NCBI RefSeq assembly: GCF_021018805.1
Contig: NC_086251.1
Coordinates: forward strand, 43,966,767-44,030,766
Origin: Prinia subflava
Taxonomy: Eukaryota > Chordata > Aves > Passeriformes > Cisticolidae
Reading direction: 5' to 3'
Length of the DNA stretch: 64,000 bases
In this document: one piece after another, positions 1 to 11,900 of the stretch
How the letters are laid out: each line of letters begins with the position of its first letter
How positions within the stretch are numbered: the first letter of the stretch is position 1
Notes under the pieces: model-generated
Told to the model about the DNA's origin: nothing
Seen by the model: the letters and a program-made list of their open reading frames with translations, nothing else
Databases searched by the model: none
Position numbers and translations under genes: made by a program

Positions 1-3000
1 AAATGAAAAGGAGAAGAAGCAGGACTTGAGGGCCACTTCATTTTTCATATGTCCAGCCAGTTCAGAGACCCATGAAGCTCTCTGAGAAGTGCTCTTGAGA
101 AGCACATGTGCTGCCTAGGCTGATCTGAGTGTTTCATCTCATGGGAACACTGCCATCCATCTTATATTCACTAAGGTAATTTTTTAATTTTTTTTTTCCT
201 GTGTGTAAATCCAGTCATGGCAGGAAATAATGGAAAGTTCAAATTACTGAAAACATCATTATTGTTTTCAGGCAATTTCCAAATCAGTGGAAAAGACAGA
301 CCAAGACAGGGGACTGATAATGTGTTTATATATGCCTTATCTATAACAATATTGTCATGGTTTAGTTATTGATCTGTAAGATAACTAAAACCATTTAATT
401 GGATGTCTTAATAATTTCTTTGGAAAATGGAATATATCTCATTTATTTTGCTCAGTTAACTGAGCTTATATTTGAGGGATATTTTTTAGGTGGCCAAAGA
501 ATGTGAGCATTAACAGAAGACAAACATGGAAATTTAATTCCGGAGACAAGGTTTACAAGTTTCCTTTCTTATTGCTAAATAAATGTTAATGGGGATGAAA
601 CATAGAATTCATAGGTTGGTAGGATTTTTTCAATATTTTCATTTTTCTTAGTGATTTCTATATGGAGGGTCCTGAAAGTCCTTATGAAAACAGAAAAAAC
701 AGAACAAACAAACAAACAAATTCTATTCCAGTATTGCCCTTGCAAAATGATTTCTGTTAGCTGGCAAAAGTTCAAGACTGACATTTAACTTCAGAATTTT
801 TAATTAAAAGGCAGAGGGTTTTGTGAGTAAGTACAGGGCCCCAGAGTTTGTCATGAACTAGTAACAGTAACTAATTTTGGGGCAAGATATGCAAGTTTGT
901 TACCTGTGAAGCCACTGTAACAGATTTTTTTTTCTGTAGTTTTAATCCTGTCTCCTCTAAAAATTAACCAAAATATTTTTAAGCTGTAAACATGTGTTAT
1001 TTTTCTACATTTTCATCATGACCTCCTGATGCCAACTTTTTTTTTATATAAGAGAAATTGAGAGATGGTGAGAATAGTAGTTAACTTCTCCATATGTCAT
1101 TTGTCACCAAGAAGATAGGATAAAACTAAACACTCCTACACATTCTTCAGTTATTCTGGACTGCTGTATTATGGCCTATTTTTTTTTTTCAAGTGTTGAA
1201 AGTAACTTATATACTTCAGATACTGAAAGTGTAGCTTAATTAAATAAGTCATACTTGGAACTTCCAGAGAAAAATCAAAGATATGGCCATTTTTTAAACA
1301 AAAAAAAAACCAAAAAACCAACAACAACAACAACAAAAAGCTTTGCCAACTTTGTTCTTACAAAGCTTCATCCTGAGCTATATAATATCACTAATATCTT
1401 CACTTTAACTTAAACAGCATTAGGATTCAGTCATAAGGAAACAGCAGCCGAAGCATATTCTTGTTATGAGTCAGTCTAAAGATCTATTTCAATTAGTGTC
1501 TTGTCTCCAACTTGTAGGGAATGTAAAAACTGGTCAAATATATGTCATCTTTAAACAATATTCACCTTGCCATTTCATGAGTTAGCTTTTGAACTTGGCT
1601 ATCTCAGCTTCCTTAGCCTGATACCCTCACTCAGCAAGAAATGGTAGCTTCAGCCATTTATAAATTCAAGTATCTGTAATTTGCCTTTTTAGGGATACTG
1701 CCTGTATTCTGCATTTTGCTTTGTTCGGCCACCTCCTCTTAGTGTTGCATTAAGAGATAATGACACTTTCAGATATATGGTTTTTAAAAGAATTCTCAGC
1801 AGGAAAATCTGCTCATATGCATAAATTTTACAAGTGCAAGGTTTATTACAAGAAAATATCCCACCTTTATATTCTCACTTGATTCTTAAAAAAATAATTC
1901 ATAATTCTGCAGTTAATTTTGTTGTTAATTTCTAGTGAAGCATTTAAACTCAGCAGAAAAATCTGGACAAGAAAAAGCTTTTGTTCATAAAATATTTTAA
2001 AAGATATAATTATTTCATTCTCGCTTCCTAACCTTATAATTTCCTCATCCTCAGGAGTCTACAGTGAAATAATTACTTGTCATTTGTAGTACTGACATTT
2101 TGCTCCTACTTTTTAATTTGGAAAAGCAAGTAGTGTTTGCTGCTTACCATCTCAAATAGGTGCAGGAAGGAAACTTAATATTAAGTAAGTTTAATAAGAA
2201 ACAAAAAATGAGAGGGATATGGTTTCACTTGAGCCCAAAATATAAATGGAAAAATAGAGACAGTATTGGTTACAGAAAAATAAAACAAAACAAGGATAAC
2301 TATAGTTTGAGAAGGTTACCTTTTTGTATTGAAGTAAATGAGATAGTGAGAAACAACTCTCTTGATCCTCTGAGTTTCCTGGTACACATTTAACCTCTAA
2401 TTTGGGAACGCAAAACACATGCACATTAAAGGATGGCGATTCTTTGCATAGTGTTAGGAGTGTAAACTTGCTCTTCTGAATTCAGCTCTTATTTCTGCTT
2501 GTAGGTGTTCTACATGACCATAGGCAACTCCTTTCATCTCTTAACCTGGAGGTGTAGGGCTGTGATGACTAATACCACCACAGACAGACTCTTTAAAGCA
2601 ACAGATGCATCAGATTAGTTCAGGTTAGCCATCTAGATTTCCTCCATAGTTAGTGAAAAGAGATCGATATCTCCGGAAGCAATTAATTCTACTTACCCTT
2701 GAAGCCCTCCTAATGTGGAAATAGTCACAGAGGGTGGTTTCTTAGCGCAGAAGTGTACTCCATATCTTGAAACAAAATTTAGGTGCATGTACCTTGCCCT
2801 AGTACATGTGGAATGCCTCAATGCCTCAATGGGCTGTATGGACCTCAAGCTGATAAGTGCTAATTTTGAAAATCATTCGTTTCATTCAAAAGTTGCAGTA
2901 AAGAAAAAAACTTGGCGGCATTTCCCCTTCTACCCCCACCTTGTAAAATGAGAAAAATTAACCCTTTGACAATATTAAATCTCCTTTAAGACATAAAAAC

Positions 3001-5690
3001 ATTCTAAAAAACAGTTACTGACATGCAAGATCCTGGCCAAAACAGTATTTGAGTGAAATTCTTTTTGCAAACAAAAAACTATTAAAAATAAATACCTCAC
3101 CTATTGCACTGCCAAGTTTTCAGGAGCTACTGTCAAGTCTGTCAAATGGAAACTAATTGACAATCCAATAGAAAATGCTGATTGACTCCTTTGTAACCTC
3201 TTCCTTCCAGAAACCTCAAGAATCTAACAAGATTTTGGAATCCTAAACCCCTTATTTATATTCTGATGACATTTGGTCATATAGACATTTCTATGTTCTA
3301 GTCAACTGTCTAATACAGGATTTTCACCCAGAATAGAAAAGAAATTTTGATGATAAAATCAAATGAGAAATTATCAAGTGTTGGACCTCCTTTGTTTATA
3401 CAAAATCTTATTGTGCTTCTTTTGTGCTGATCTGGCTGAATTTTTTGGAGTACACAGCATTCTGTGGTGCAACAAGAACACTACCATTCCCTCAGTTTCC
3501 ATTGGACAGCCCAAAATTAGCAAAATCAAAATTTGCTCTTTCTTTGCTAATGTTAAACCCACGCCCCACCCCCCCAACCCCAACCCAACAAACCCACCAA
3601 TCAACAAACTAAAAACCAAAGCAGAACTCCCCCCACTGCTTATGACAAGCAATGTGACTGGCTCTGCTCCTGACTTTTGTTCTCTTCAGGGTGTCATAAA
3701 CACACTGGAGTGCTGGTGGTCTGCTAAGAATCCAAGAATTGAGGAGTGGAGTGGAGGAATCTAAGAGTGGAGACTGATTCAGGTTTCTGACTTGAAGAAA
3801 TTTTATCCCAGACTGTTTTTGTAGCAATGCAAAGAAATGCAGATTTTTGAAGTTACTTTGATTTATTAAATAAACCATCTAGAAAAACTAAGAGACAACT
3901 CAAGAAGTGAACAAGGCAGAAGTGGATTTTTCAGCTATGATGGAAAAAGAAGTAAGAAAAGCAATCGGCAAGAAATGTGAAAGGCTTGATTTGCCAGTTA
4001 ATTTCAAAAATTGCCTTTCCAAAGAAGTCATGTTGTCTGTAAATCATACACATCCTCACTGTGAAATATCATAAAATTATGCCCATCTTTTAAATATTGC
4101 ATTTCAGCTGAGAGCTTGAAAAGGACTTCACAAATAATGGACTAAATTTTCATAGTCTGAAGGGACATGATTTAAAATCCCTTAAGAAATCTATTTTTGC
4201 TTCCTTTCTACAAGTAAAAAAAACCAACCTGCCAATCTAAGGGAACACAACTGAGTTAGCAAGATGTTTCCAGTGCAAGGAGGTATGAGTTGTATTATTC
4301 TGCCTGGGACTTATTAATTGAGCTAAATGTTTCACACACCTAGAAGAACTGTAATAAATGTAAATGAAAATAACTAGATACTGTACTGTTTACATTCTGT
4401 TTTCCTTCCTGTTAGTTTAAAAGAATTCCTATAGTAAAAAGTTCAATTAAATCTTTGATATATAATAATAATAATTTCAGATGCTATGTATCAGCTATTT
4501 TGATATGATTTTTCATTTGACAACATTTTTTATTCCCCGTAATTGTCAGCTTCTGTGATATTCTGTTCAGCATTTGATACCAACCATTTTTGTCATGAAT
4601 TAAAAATGCTAAGTGTCAGAACAGAGCTGATGTTAAAGCCTTCAGTCTCAGAGCCAGACTAACATGAACCTTGTGCTGTTTATCAGCAAAATCTTTTGTT
4701 GACTGTTTCAAATGCCAGAGCTCTTTTAAATACCACTAACATTGCCAAAGTCTCATTTAAGCATGTATTAGCAAGGTAATCCTTCAATCATAAACTTGCC
4801 ACTAAGACATAAAGGGGATGATTACTGACATTCTGTGCCCTTTTCAGAACTACCCAAGGGAAAAAACATAATAAATATCCTGGGCTCACAGTGACCCCAG
4901 CCTCTTCATAAGAAAGCAAAGGAAAATAAACCAAAATTATGCCAGGAACAATTTCCCTCCTTGTTCACCTTTTATTTTACTTTAGACAGCTGGCAAAAGA
5001 GTTATCCTCACAAAGTATCTTTGTTCAGGTGGCTGTAGTTCTTATTAGTTTGATCTTTGTGGAGGAAGCAAAGTAGCAGAGTATGATGTCTATGATATCT
5101 TGGTCAATGTGTATGATACTGAGAGGAGATCATTCTCATCAATTTCCAAAAGCTCTAACTTGTGACTCCCCCTTCCCAGACTCCTGCACAGTTAAATAAG
5201 GAGCACAGCTAATTGCCTGTTCAGTGTTTGATCTACAACAACAGTACTGCAGGCATCAGCATGTCCTGCTGAGATGTTAAGAAATAATGGCTGTTGCAGT
5301 ACCAAATTCAATATGATTTAAAATAAAAATCAATAAATGCACCCCATATTTCAAAAATGTAGCTGAATGCATCCTGAAAATCAGCTGGACTTATATGACA
5401 AGCAGATAAACTAATTTGCAACAATGCTAAAACTATTTATTCTGAATTCATCAGAACCTTCTCTTTCCACTGCTTGCTCACTGGTACCACTTAACAATAA
5501 GTGGTTACCTTATTATTAAGGTTACTCATCCTTTTATTCATATAATCAGAGTTTAAAAAGTATCCTCAAGATGGCCACTGTGAAATGATGTGAAATTGGA
5601 ACAGTTCCTGTCACCAGAAAAACTTTGAAAATGCATATTAAAAACCCTCACTCCTCCTGGGAAGCCAGACAGTTATTCTTACTATCAAGG
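1..5690. other. Gene-free AT-rich sequence
   Basis: No coding region, RNA gene or recognisable transposon is visible. Frames open for 60-130 codons are scattered on both strands, show no family motif and are not bounded by convincing splice sites. A C-rich, low-complexity patch near 3555-3600 makes one of these frames (3363-3764) look longer than it deserves. A short A-rich/(AAC)n stretch lies at 1297-1339. Diverged ancient repeats could be hidden here and would need a profile search. Confidence 0.6.
1297..1339. repeat. A-rich / (AAC)n low-complexity tract
   Basis: A run of A with interspersed C resolves into about five AAC units at its right end. It is too short to be informative. It could be the remnant tail of an old retroposon, but no element body is recognisable on either side. 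Confidence 0.7.
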
Positions 5691-6560
5691 ACTCTGGTCA
5701 AAAAAAAAATCAAATAGTTTGAGTCGCCTCCTAGGAGTTATTTGTACAGCACAGGACGAGCTGGGTCAGACATCGATGGAGCTCCTGAGTCTGGGAACTG
5801 AAATCCTCATGGCTCAGAGCAGCAGGTGCTCTCAGGATGCTTAAGGAGGTCAAACACCTTGAAGATGTGACAGTGGTGCTTGCAGTGTTGTGTGTAGTCC
5901 AGGTCTCCTTGCTGCCTGCTCCCACCTGCAGTGGGAACCCAGCTGGCCAAAGCCAGAAGTAGGAACTGGCCCAAACTCACTCTGAGCCTGAGGTACTCCT
6001 GGCATCACTGCCTGTGTGGGCGTGCTCAGGATTGCTGAGCAACACTGAGGCAGTGTGGAAGGAGCAGAAATGCCATTTTACAGGAGGCAAAATGTCTCCA
6101 TGAAAAATGAACCTACTAAGTCCCACTTGATAGTTTGGTAGCTGAAGGGTTATGTTATTTTCTTGCTCTGCTTTGCTGCTTGTCTCTGTAAGCAGCTTTT
6201 TGCGTGCTAGGGGATCATTTCACCATTAGAGTAAATCCCCTGGAACTGTACAGGTTACCTCAGGGAAAGATTTGGCACCACAATCAGTGCAAGCTGTAAC
6301 TGTGTGCAGCACTCTGTACCTTTCTGTAGTGTGGAAAGCCCTCTAACTTCCCTGAAGGGATGGCTGAAGCTTTAGTCCAGGTGTTCCCATAGTCCAGATT
6401 CCTCACTTGTAAGCAGTCCTCTGTGAAACTCTGTGTTTTTCTCCTCCTTTTATTTCAGCTATTTTGCTGCCTGTGAAAGTGCCCTGCACCAACTCATTTA
6501 TAAAAGAAATATAAGGAAATGGATAAACTTTAAAATCACATTCTGATCTTGGAAACATTA
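5690..6560. other. GC-richer unassigned segment
   Basis: Base composition rises above the neighbouring DNA, mainly over 5725-6060. No CR1, LTR or tRNA-derived SINE signature could be recognised. At its right end a segment is flanked by a strong splice acceptor (a long pyrimidine run ending in TTTCAG at 6458) and a strong donor (GTAAGT at 6563). No reading frame stays open across that segment, so if transcribed it would be non-coding. A minus-strand segment near 5979-6042 is also flanked by plausible but weaker splice signals. Confidence 0.3.
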
Positions 6561-6562
6561 GT

Positions 6563-8027
6563 GTAAGTATGATTTTATGAAGGTAGCAATGCTGAATAAT
6601 GTAACTGAATTTGCACTGTTGGAAATGACCTACAGTTAAATTTTTGAACTTTTTTTTCCACCTTTACTCTCATCCTCCTGAGCTAGTTATTCCCTTTTGG
6701 AGTAGTGCAGGAACATGGGACTCCACAGCTACTAGAGCAAACTAAATCAAAATGTCCAGTTATCTGTAGCTTGCAATAGATCTAGACATGTGCCCAGAAA
6801 CCAGCTGCCACTAAGGGCAAACAGCTCAGAAATATATTTCTTGCAGCAAGAGGGAACCTGGCAGAAACTACAGTGTGCTTGACATGTAAGAGTACAAGCA
6901 GAAGAAAGCTAAGAAGCTAAAACCATGATTGGGTTATAGGTTAAAAATACTCAAAATATTACTGGATATGTACATGCTTTCATCTACACAGTGAAGGGGT
7001 CAGTGATCCATGATGTATTTGTGATCACCTATTTCTGCCTGAGTGGAAAGTGGTAAAGAGATAGGTAGAAAGAAAGGGAAAGGCAAATATTTGGTTACTT
7101 CAAAATGAAATTTGTGACTTTTTTTTTTTTTCTGAGTGACGATTGCAGCTGACTTTACCCTAAATCTATGGGACAAACTACTCAGAACATATGGAGCCAT
7201 AAAACATCTTATGCTTTAAAATATTTCCCCTAACTTCTATATGATAGAGCATATACAAAGTGAAGTGGGAAAAGTCATGGAATCTGACTAGTCCATTTTT
7301 CTGAGTCTATTTTTAAAAATAATTCTAGGATAAAATAATAACAACAAAAACAAGAACATTAATAAGAATATAGGCATAACAAGAACAACAACAATAATAT
7401 TAATGAATAATAATAATGAAGAATAAATAATAAGAAATAATAAGGAATAATAGGATTTTCAGTTGGTTAAGATTTAAATCCAGATTTGGAAAGCCCTCAG
7501 TTTTGGTCATCCTTTTGCATCCTTTTGCATCCTATGCAGTATGCAGTCTACCTTTTATACCATTTTCACATGCCTTTGCAGGACCATGCATAATGGTGCA
7601 CCATTTATGGAAAAATAGTTTACACCCAGTCACCAATGATGCAATAATTAATTATACACTTTCATTAGAATCTCCTTAACTTTGAGAAAATTTTAACTGG
7701 TGTCACGATTTTCACACTGTAGCTTGGCAATCTGTCACTGGAATTCGTGCCTCTCCCAGAATTACATCCCCTTTTTTGTATCTATTTGGATTATTTCCTG
7801 TTCTCTCAATGCAGTAGCAGCTGGAGCCACTCCTGGCGGCTGCACCCTGCTCTTCACACAGCTGCCTCCACGGCTTTTATTAACGTTCTCTATTTCTCAT
7901 CCTGTTTTCCCACTGATGACTCTGGCAAAAGAGACACTCTCTCTTGCAGTAAAAAGTAGCACAGTCCTAAACACCCGTCTCAAAATAGATAAGAGGCTTT
8001 ATGGCTCAGATGCAGGGCAGCAAAATC
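6563..8027. other. Gene-free sequence with AAT-rich low complexity
   Basis: No gene or transposon is recognised. Low-complexity DNA rich in AAT and AAC triplets occupies about 7318-7455. A 10-bp unit (CCTTTTGCAT) is tandemly repeated about 2.5 times at 7508-7532. A 142-codon plus-strand frame (7700-8128) runs into the CpG island. Its product has no recognisable motif and its length is helped by the GC-rich composition at its end, so it is not called as a gene. Confidence 0.6.
7318..7455. repeat. AAT/AAC-rich low-complexity tract
   Basis: Irregular trinucleotide-rich sequence (AAT, AAC, AAG) about 140 bp long, without a strict period. It looks like a decayed microsatellite. Confidence 0.75.
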
Positions 8028-8330
8028 AGCGCGTACCGCTGCGTGTCCATGCGCCTCGGAGCAGGCTGCAGGTTAGACGGCAGCGAGGGCGCTTTGTATT
8101 GATATTTTTTGGAAGTCCATCGGGTTAATAAGAGCTGCCGTGCTGGGTGGTTCCTTGCCAGGCAGCTCCTCGCAGGGCCGCCGCCTCCCTGCGGGTGTCG
8201 CTGCCCTCCCGGGCACCGCCCGGGCGCTGATGGAGCCGTCGGTGCATCCCAGTCGGGTCGGGGCGCCGAGCCCGGCAGCTGAGCTCGTACACTGAAGGGA
8301 CAGGGCGTAAGCTCTCTGCTTCGAGGAGTG
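8028..8330. promoter_or_regulatory. CpG island
   Basis: About 30 CpG dinucleotides fall in roughly 300 bp, whereas surrounding AT-rich DNA has almost none per 100 bp. The core at 8161-8280 is roughly three-quarters G+C. It is the only such island seen in the 64 kb. In vertebrates an isolated unmethylated CpG island usually marks a promoter, including those of long non-coding RNAs, or a developmental-gene enhancer. No coding exon could be recognised in it: the frames crossing it (129 codons minus, 142 codons plus) give arginine- and proline-rich, unfamiliar peptides typical of GC-rich shadow frames. The direction of any transcription is unknown. A local GC-rich unique sequence that is simply under-methylated is the alternative. 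Confidence 0.6.
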
Positions 8331-8900
8331 GGATTGATTTCACCCAGGGAAGCAAAACCAAATGTAATATTAATCAATAACCCAAGACAAATCACTCTGA
8401 GCCTATTAACTTGATTTTTAATTCTGAGGAACGATTTGTCGTTAGTTGGAATTCTGGACTGTTTTTTTTCTTACAAGTGGTGCATTTCAGGGAGACCTAC
8501 TTTGACTTCACAATTATTCTTTTAGAGGCAGAAGTTTGTAAACGGAGGCACAAACAAATCCATTCATAATTAGTCTGCCTCTCTTTCAGGACAGTAATGA
8601 TGACTAATGGTAACCATTTCTTGAGTCCATTTAGTTAATGGAATCATACTGTTGGTTTAGTTTTATAAAGTTTTTAAAATTTATTTCAGCTGCAACAGTC
8701 TATCAGACCGTAAATGTCATACCACGAATCTTTGAAGTGCTTTTCTTTGAGATGAGATGGAATAACTGGAAGGGTTTTGGCCCCTTCAAAGGGGACACAT
8801 TTTATATTCAAATGTCCATTTATAGCATTTGCATAAATTGGTCATTTGGGCGTCTATAAATTATCTCTAAAGCCATAGGTGGCTGAGGTTCTTCCTAGAA
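8331..8900. promoter_or_regulatory. Candidate conserved regulatory element next to the CpG island
   Basis: This stretch is non-repetitive and dense in homeodomain-like AT motifs (TTAATCAATAA, ATAATTAG). It has a perfect octamer ATTTGCAT at 8827-8834 and a near-CArG sequence (CCATTTATAG) just upstream, plus a CCCCTTCAAAGGGG inverted repeat near 8780. Such texture is typical of vertebrate conserved non-coding elements. Conservation itself cannot be seen from one sequence, so the call is inference. A strong pyrimidine tract ending in CTTTCAG at 8589 is also present, without a good paired donor. Confidence 0.25.
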
Positions 8901-11900
8901 TAAGAGATTTTCCCTAGAAGATTTCCTCTAAAATTATTATGATCTGCAAATGCCCTTTGAAAACCTCAATTATGTTAGGGAATCAGAAATTCTGAAGCAT
9001 GGTGGAATACAGAAAAGGGGTTGGGTTTGTACATCAAACAGTATCTTCAGCAGAGTGGTTACAGAAGACAGAGATTTCTACTGTTTTTTTTTTTAATTTT
9101 TTTGTTTTTGTTTTTGTTTTTGTTTTGTTTTTTGGTTTTGTTTTTTTTTTTTTTTTATATATAATTTCCAAAATTTACTGTGCCACCTGGGAAATCCCAA
9201 GGATTAGGCAAAGGGTAACACCATCTTCAATTATAGCAAAGAGCCAGCACGTGGAGGGGCTAGAAGTGATGCAGAGAAGAAAAGCCCTGAACAGGGGGAG
9301 ATGGGCCTTCTCTGTTGCTGCCTTACTGTCATGAAAAATGAAGAGAAAATGGGGTTGCTTTTCATGCTGGTCATTGAAAGGCAATGAAATTAGGTAAATT
9401 ATGACTTGCATCCTTCTATGGTTGCTGCTGTTGTAGCAGTTGTATGAGCAAGGGGCACTTTCCATTTGCCCCAGCTTTCCAAATATCCACTGAAAAAATA
9501 AGAGAGGAGAAAGTAAAGGTGAGGGGAGGTTACAGATGGGAGGGAGAGCATACCTCATACATTTTTGTGTATTTCAATGAGTAGGGCACACATGGGGGCC
9601 TAAATACATTCTTGATGAGGTTGTCCTTCAAAATAAGAGAATTATAGGTCTCCTCCATGTGTGTTTATTTTTATGGCTCCCAGAGTCCAGTTCCTGTAGT
9701 GTTCATGATGCAGCACAGCCATTTACTGTCTCCTAGATGGTAAGCTTTTTGCAGCCACAACTGTGGCTTGTCACAAGGTTCAGCTGAAACTTTGCTGATG
9801 TGGTGACTACCTGAGTTTGTTTGAGGAGAGATGACTGAGGTTAGGAGATTTTGCCACAAATTTCAAGAGTGCTTTTGGTAGGGAATGTTGGACAGGACGA
9901 GAGATTTAAAGAAATAAAGGCTGAGGTGCTGTTTGGAGGTTTACTTTCACAATCTTATTAAAAATAAAAAAAATACAATAAATCTAAAAAATAAGTTAAT
10001 AAAAGTTTAAAAAGAGCATGAAGTGCAATTACTGCCACTTAAATGTAAATGTAAATGTATTTAATTTAGTATCTCCCAAAAGCTCTACTCAGATGCAAGA
10101 TGTGCATTATTGGTGGTTTGTTTTTTTTTTCTGCACTCAAAACTCACGAAACTTTTCACTACTTATGAGAGTCATACAAGAGCCAAATGGAGAGCTCTGT
10201 GGGTTTTGTTTGTTTTTCTGTCTTTTTCTAGAACAGTAGAAACCCTCGGGCGCTGGGACCCGACACTAACTGCAGCTCTCAGAGAGGAAATTATCATCAA
10301 GTGATGCTCTTGGGAGGTAAGGAGAGCACCCTGGGATACTGAGGAGTTTCTCTGAACTAGTTTTGAGGCATAGGGTACCTTTGTGGATTTTCTCTTTTTC
10401 TTGTTTGAATCTTAATGACTCCAAAGCTGGATATCCCATATTTCTCTTGTCTATGCTGATCTCCCCTTTAGCAGATGTTCAGGTCCCTTTAGTCATACTA
10501 TTGCCTTCAACTACAGGTTTGTGGGGTTTTTTTTGGTGGTGTTGTTTTGTATTGCTATCTTCTCTGTCTTTCTCTTCAAGGATAAGTCTGAAATTTTCTT
10601 GTTCCCCAGAGCAGTTTCAAGGAAGATCTTAAAGCTCCAGCACCTGTCTCTTGCCTGTATAATAACATTATAAGGTGCTTTCAGTACTAATCTAAGATTT
10701 AGGAACTCTAGCCCAAGGTTTGTAGTTTGCTTGTAAATCTTGAATTTTCTGTAAAGGCTTGACAGATGTCTAAAACTTTCATCCCAGGAATGTGAAGCTT
10801 GCTATGTGGGCATTCATCTTTTCTTTCTCCACTAGTAATGAAGTCTGTTTGGAAAGTAGTCCAGTGATTCAACAGTGGGCTGTAATGAACTTTTCTGGAC
10901 TTGAGGAGTTGAGACTAAGAGGTGCATTGAAGTAGAAAAACACAGATGCTAAGTTACTAGACTGGTTACTTTGTGGTTTAAAAAGATTGTGGGGAGATTG
11001 AACCTCAGAAGAGGAAAACCTACTGTTTCTCATCCCATATGATATTCCAGGAGGAGTTCTAAAGCTGCCTATAGGTCTAGATACAGCTTCCATTTAACAA
11101 GGGAAGCTGCAAGCACAGCTCTGGCTACACCCAGGGACTTCTTTTGGAGACTTCAGTGTCCCATGGGACCGATGATAGTTAAGTAAGATATTAGTTTAGT
11201 GGTAGCTGTCTTCACATGAGCAGATTCAATGTCTCTAAGCACAGCCTGCCTATGAACTTCCACATGACCAGCCTGGCAGCTAGTGAGAACACAAGGGGTA
11301 TGAAAGATATGCAAAGCCTCTCACTGCATGTGTGAGTCACTGGCCACTGCATGAAATCCCCCACTGAAATTCATGGCTGCTTTCATTATGCAGCCAGCTC
11401 TTAAGAGCAGAGATTTGAACAAATGAAATTATGCTTCACGTAAACCAAAAACCAAACAAAGCACAGAAAAAAACCTCCAACCAACCAATAAAATTCTGTC
11501 AGGAACTCAGCACATTATTTTCAGATTGCAGAAAACAGTGCCCTGGCACTTCTCCTAAAGGATGACATACCAGTTTTCTACTGGGACATATGTACCACAA
11601 ACAGTAAATGTTGTCTTGCTTTCAAGAAAAAAAATATATGTTGGATGTTACTTCACAAATTAATTAACCATCCAATTTAACACAGTCTTCAAACTTCAGG
11701 CTGTGGGAGCACAGTTGATGTCATCTAATTTCATGTAATTTGCTGCATTAAACCCCAAGTTAGTCACCTTAGATTCCATTTGCAGGGAAAAAAAATAGGC
11801 ACTTGTTGGCTTCTGTTTAACTTATTTCAGAAGTCTGCATTACATTACTTTGGATATTTACATGCTGGTGTAGGCAGTTCATTGCAGGATCTACCATCTC

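Noticed and set aside
3363..3764. 133-codon plus frame
   Set aside because: Crosses a C-rich low-complexity patch. The strong acceptor-like CTCTTCAG inside it has no matching donor.
7700..8128. 142-codon plus frame running into the CpG island
   Set aside because: No family motif and no splice signals. Its length is favoured by GC-rich composition at the end.
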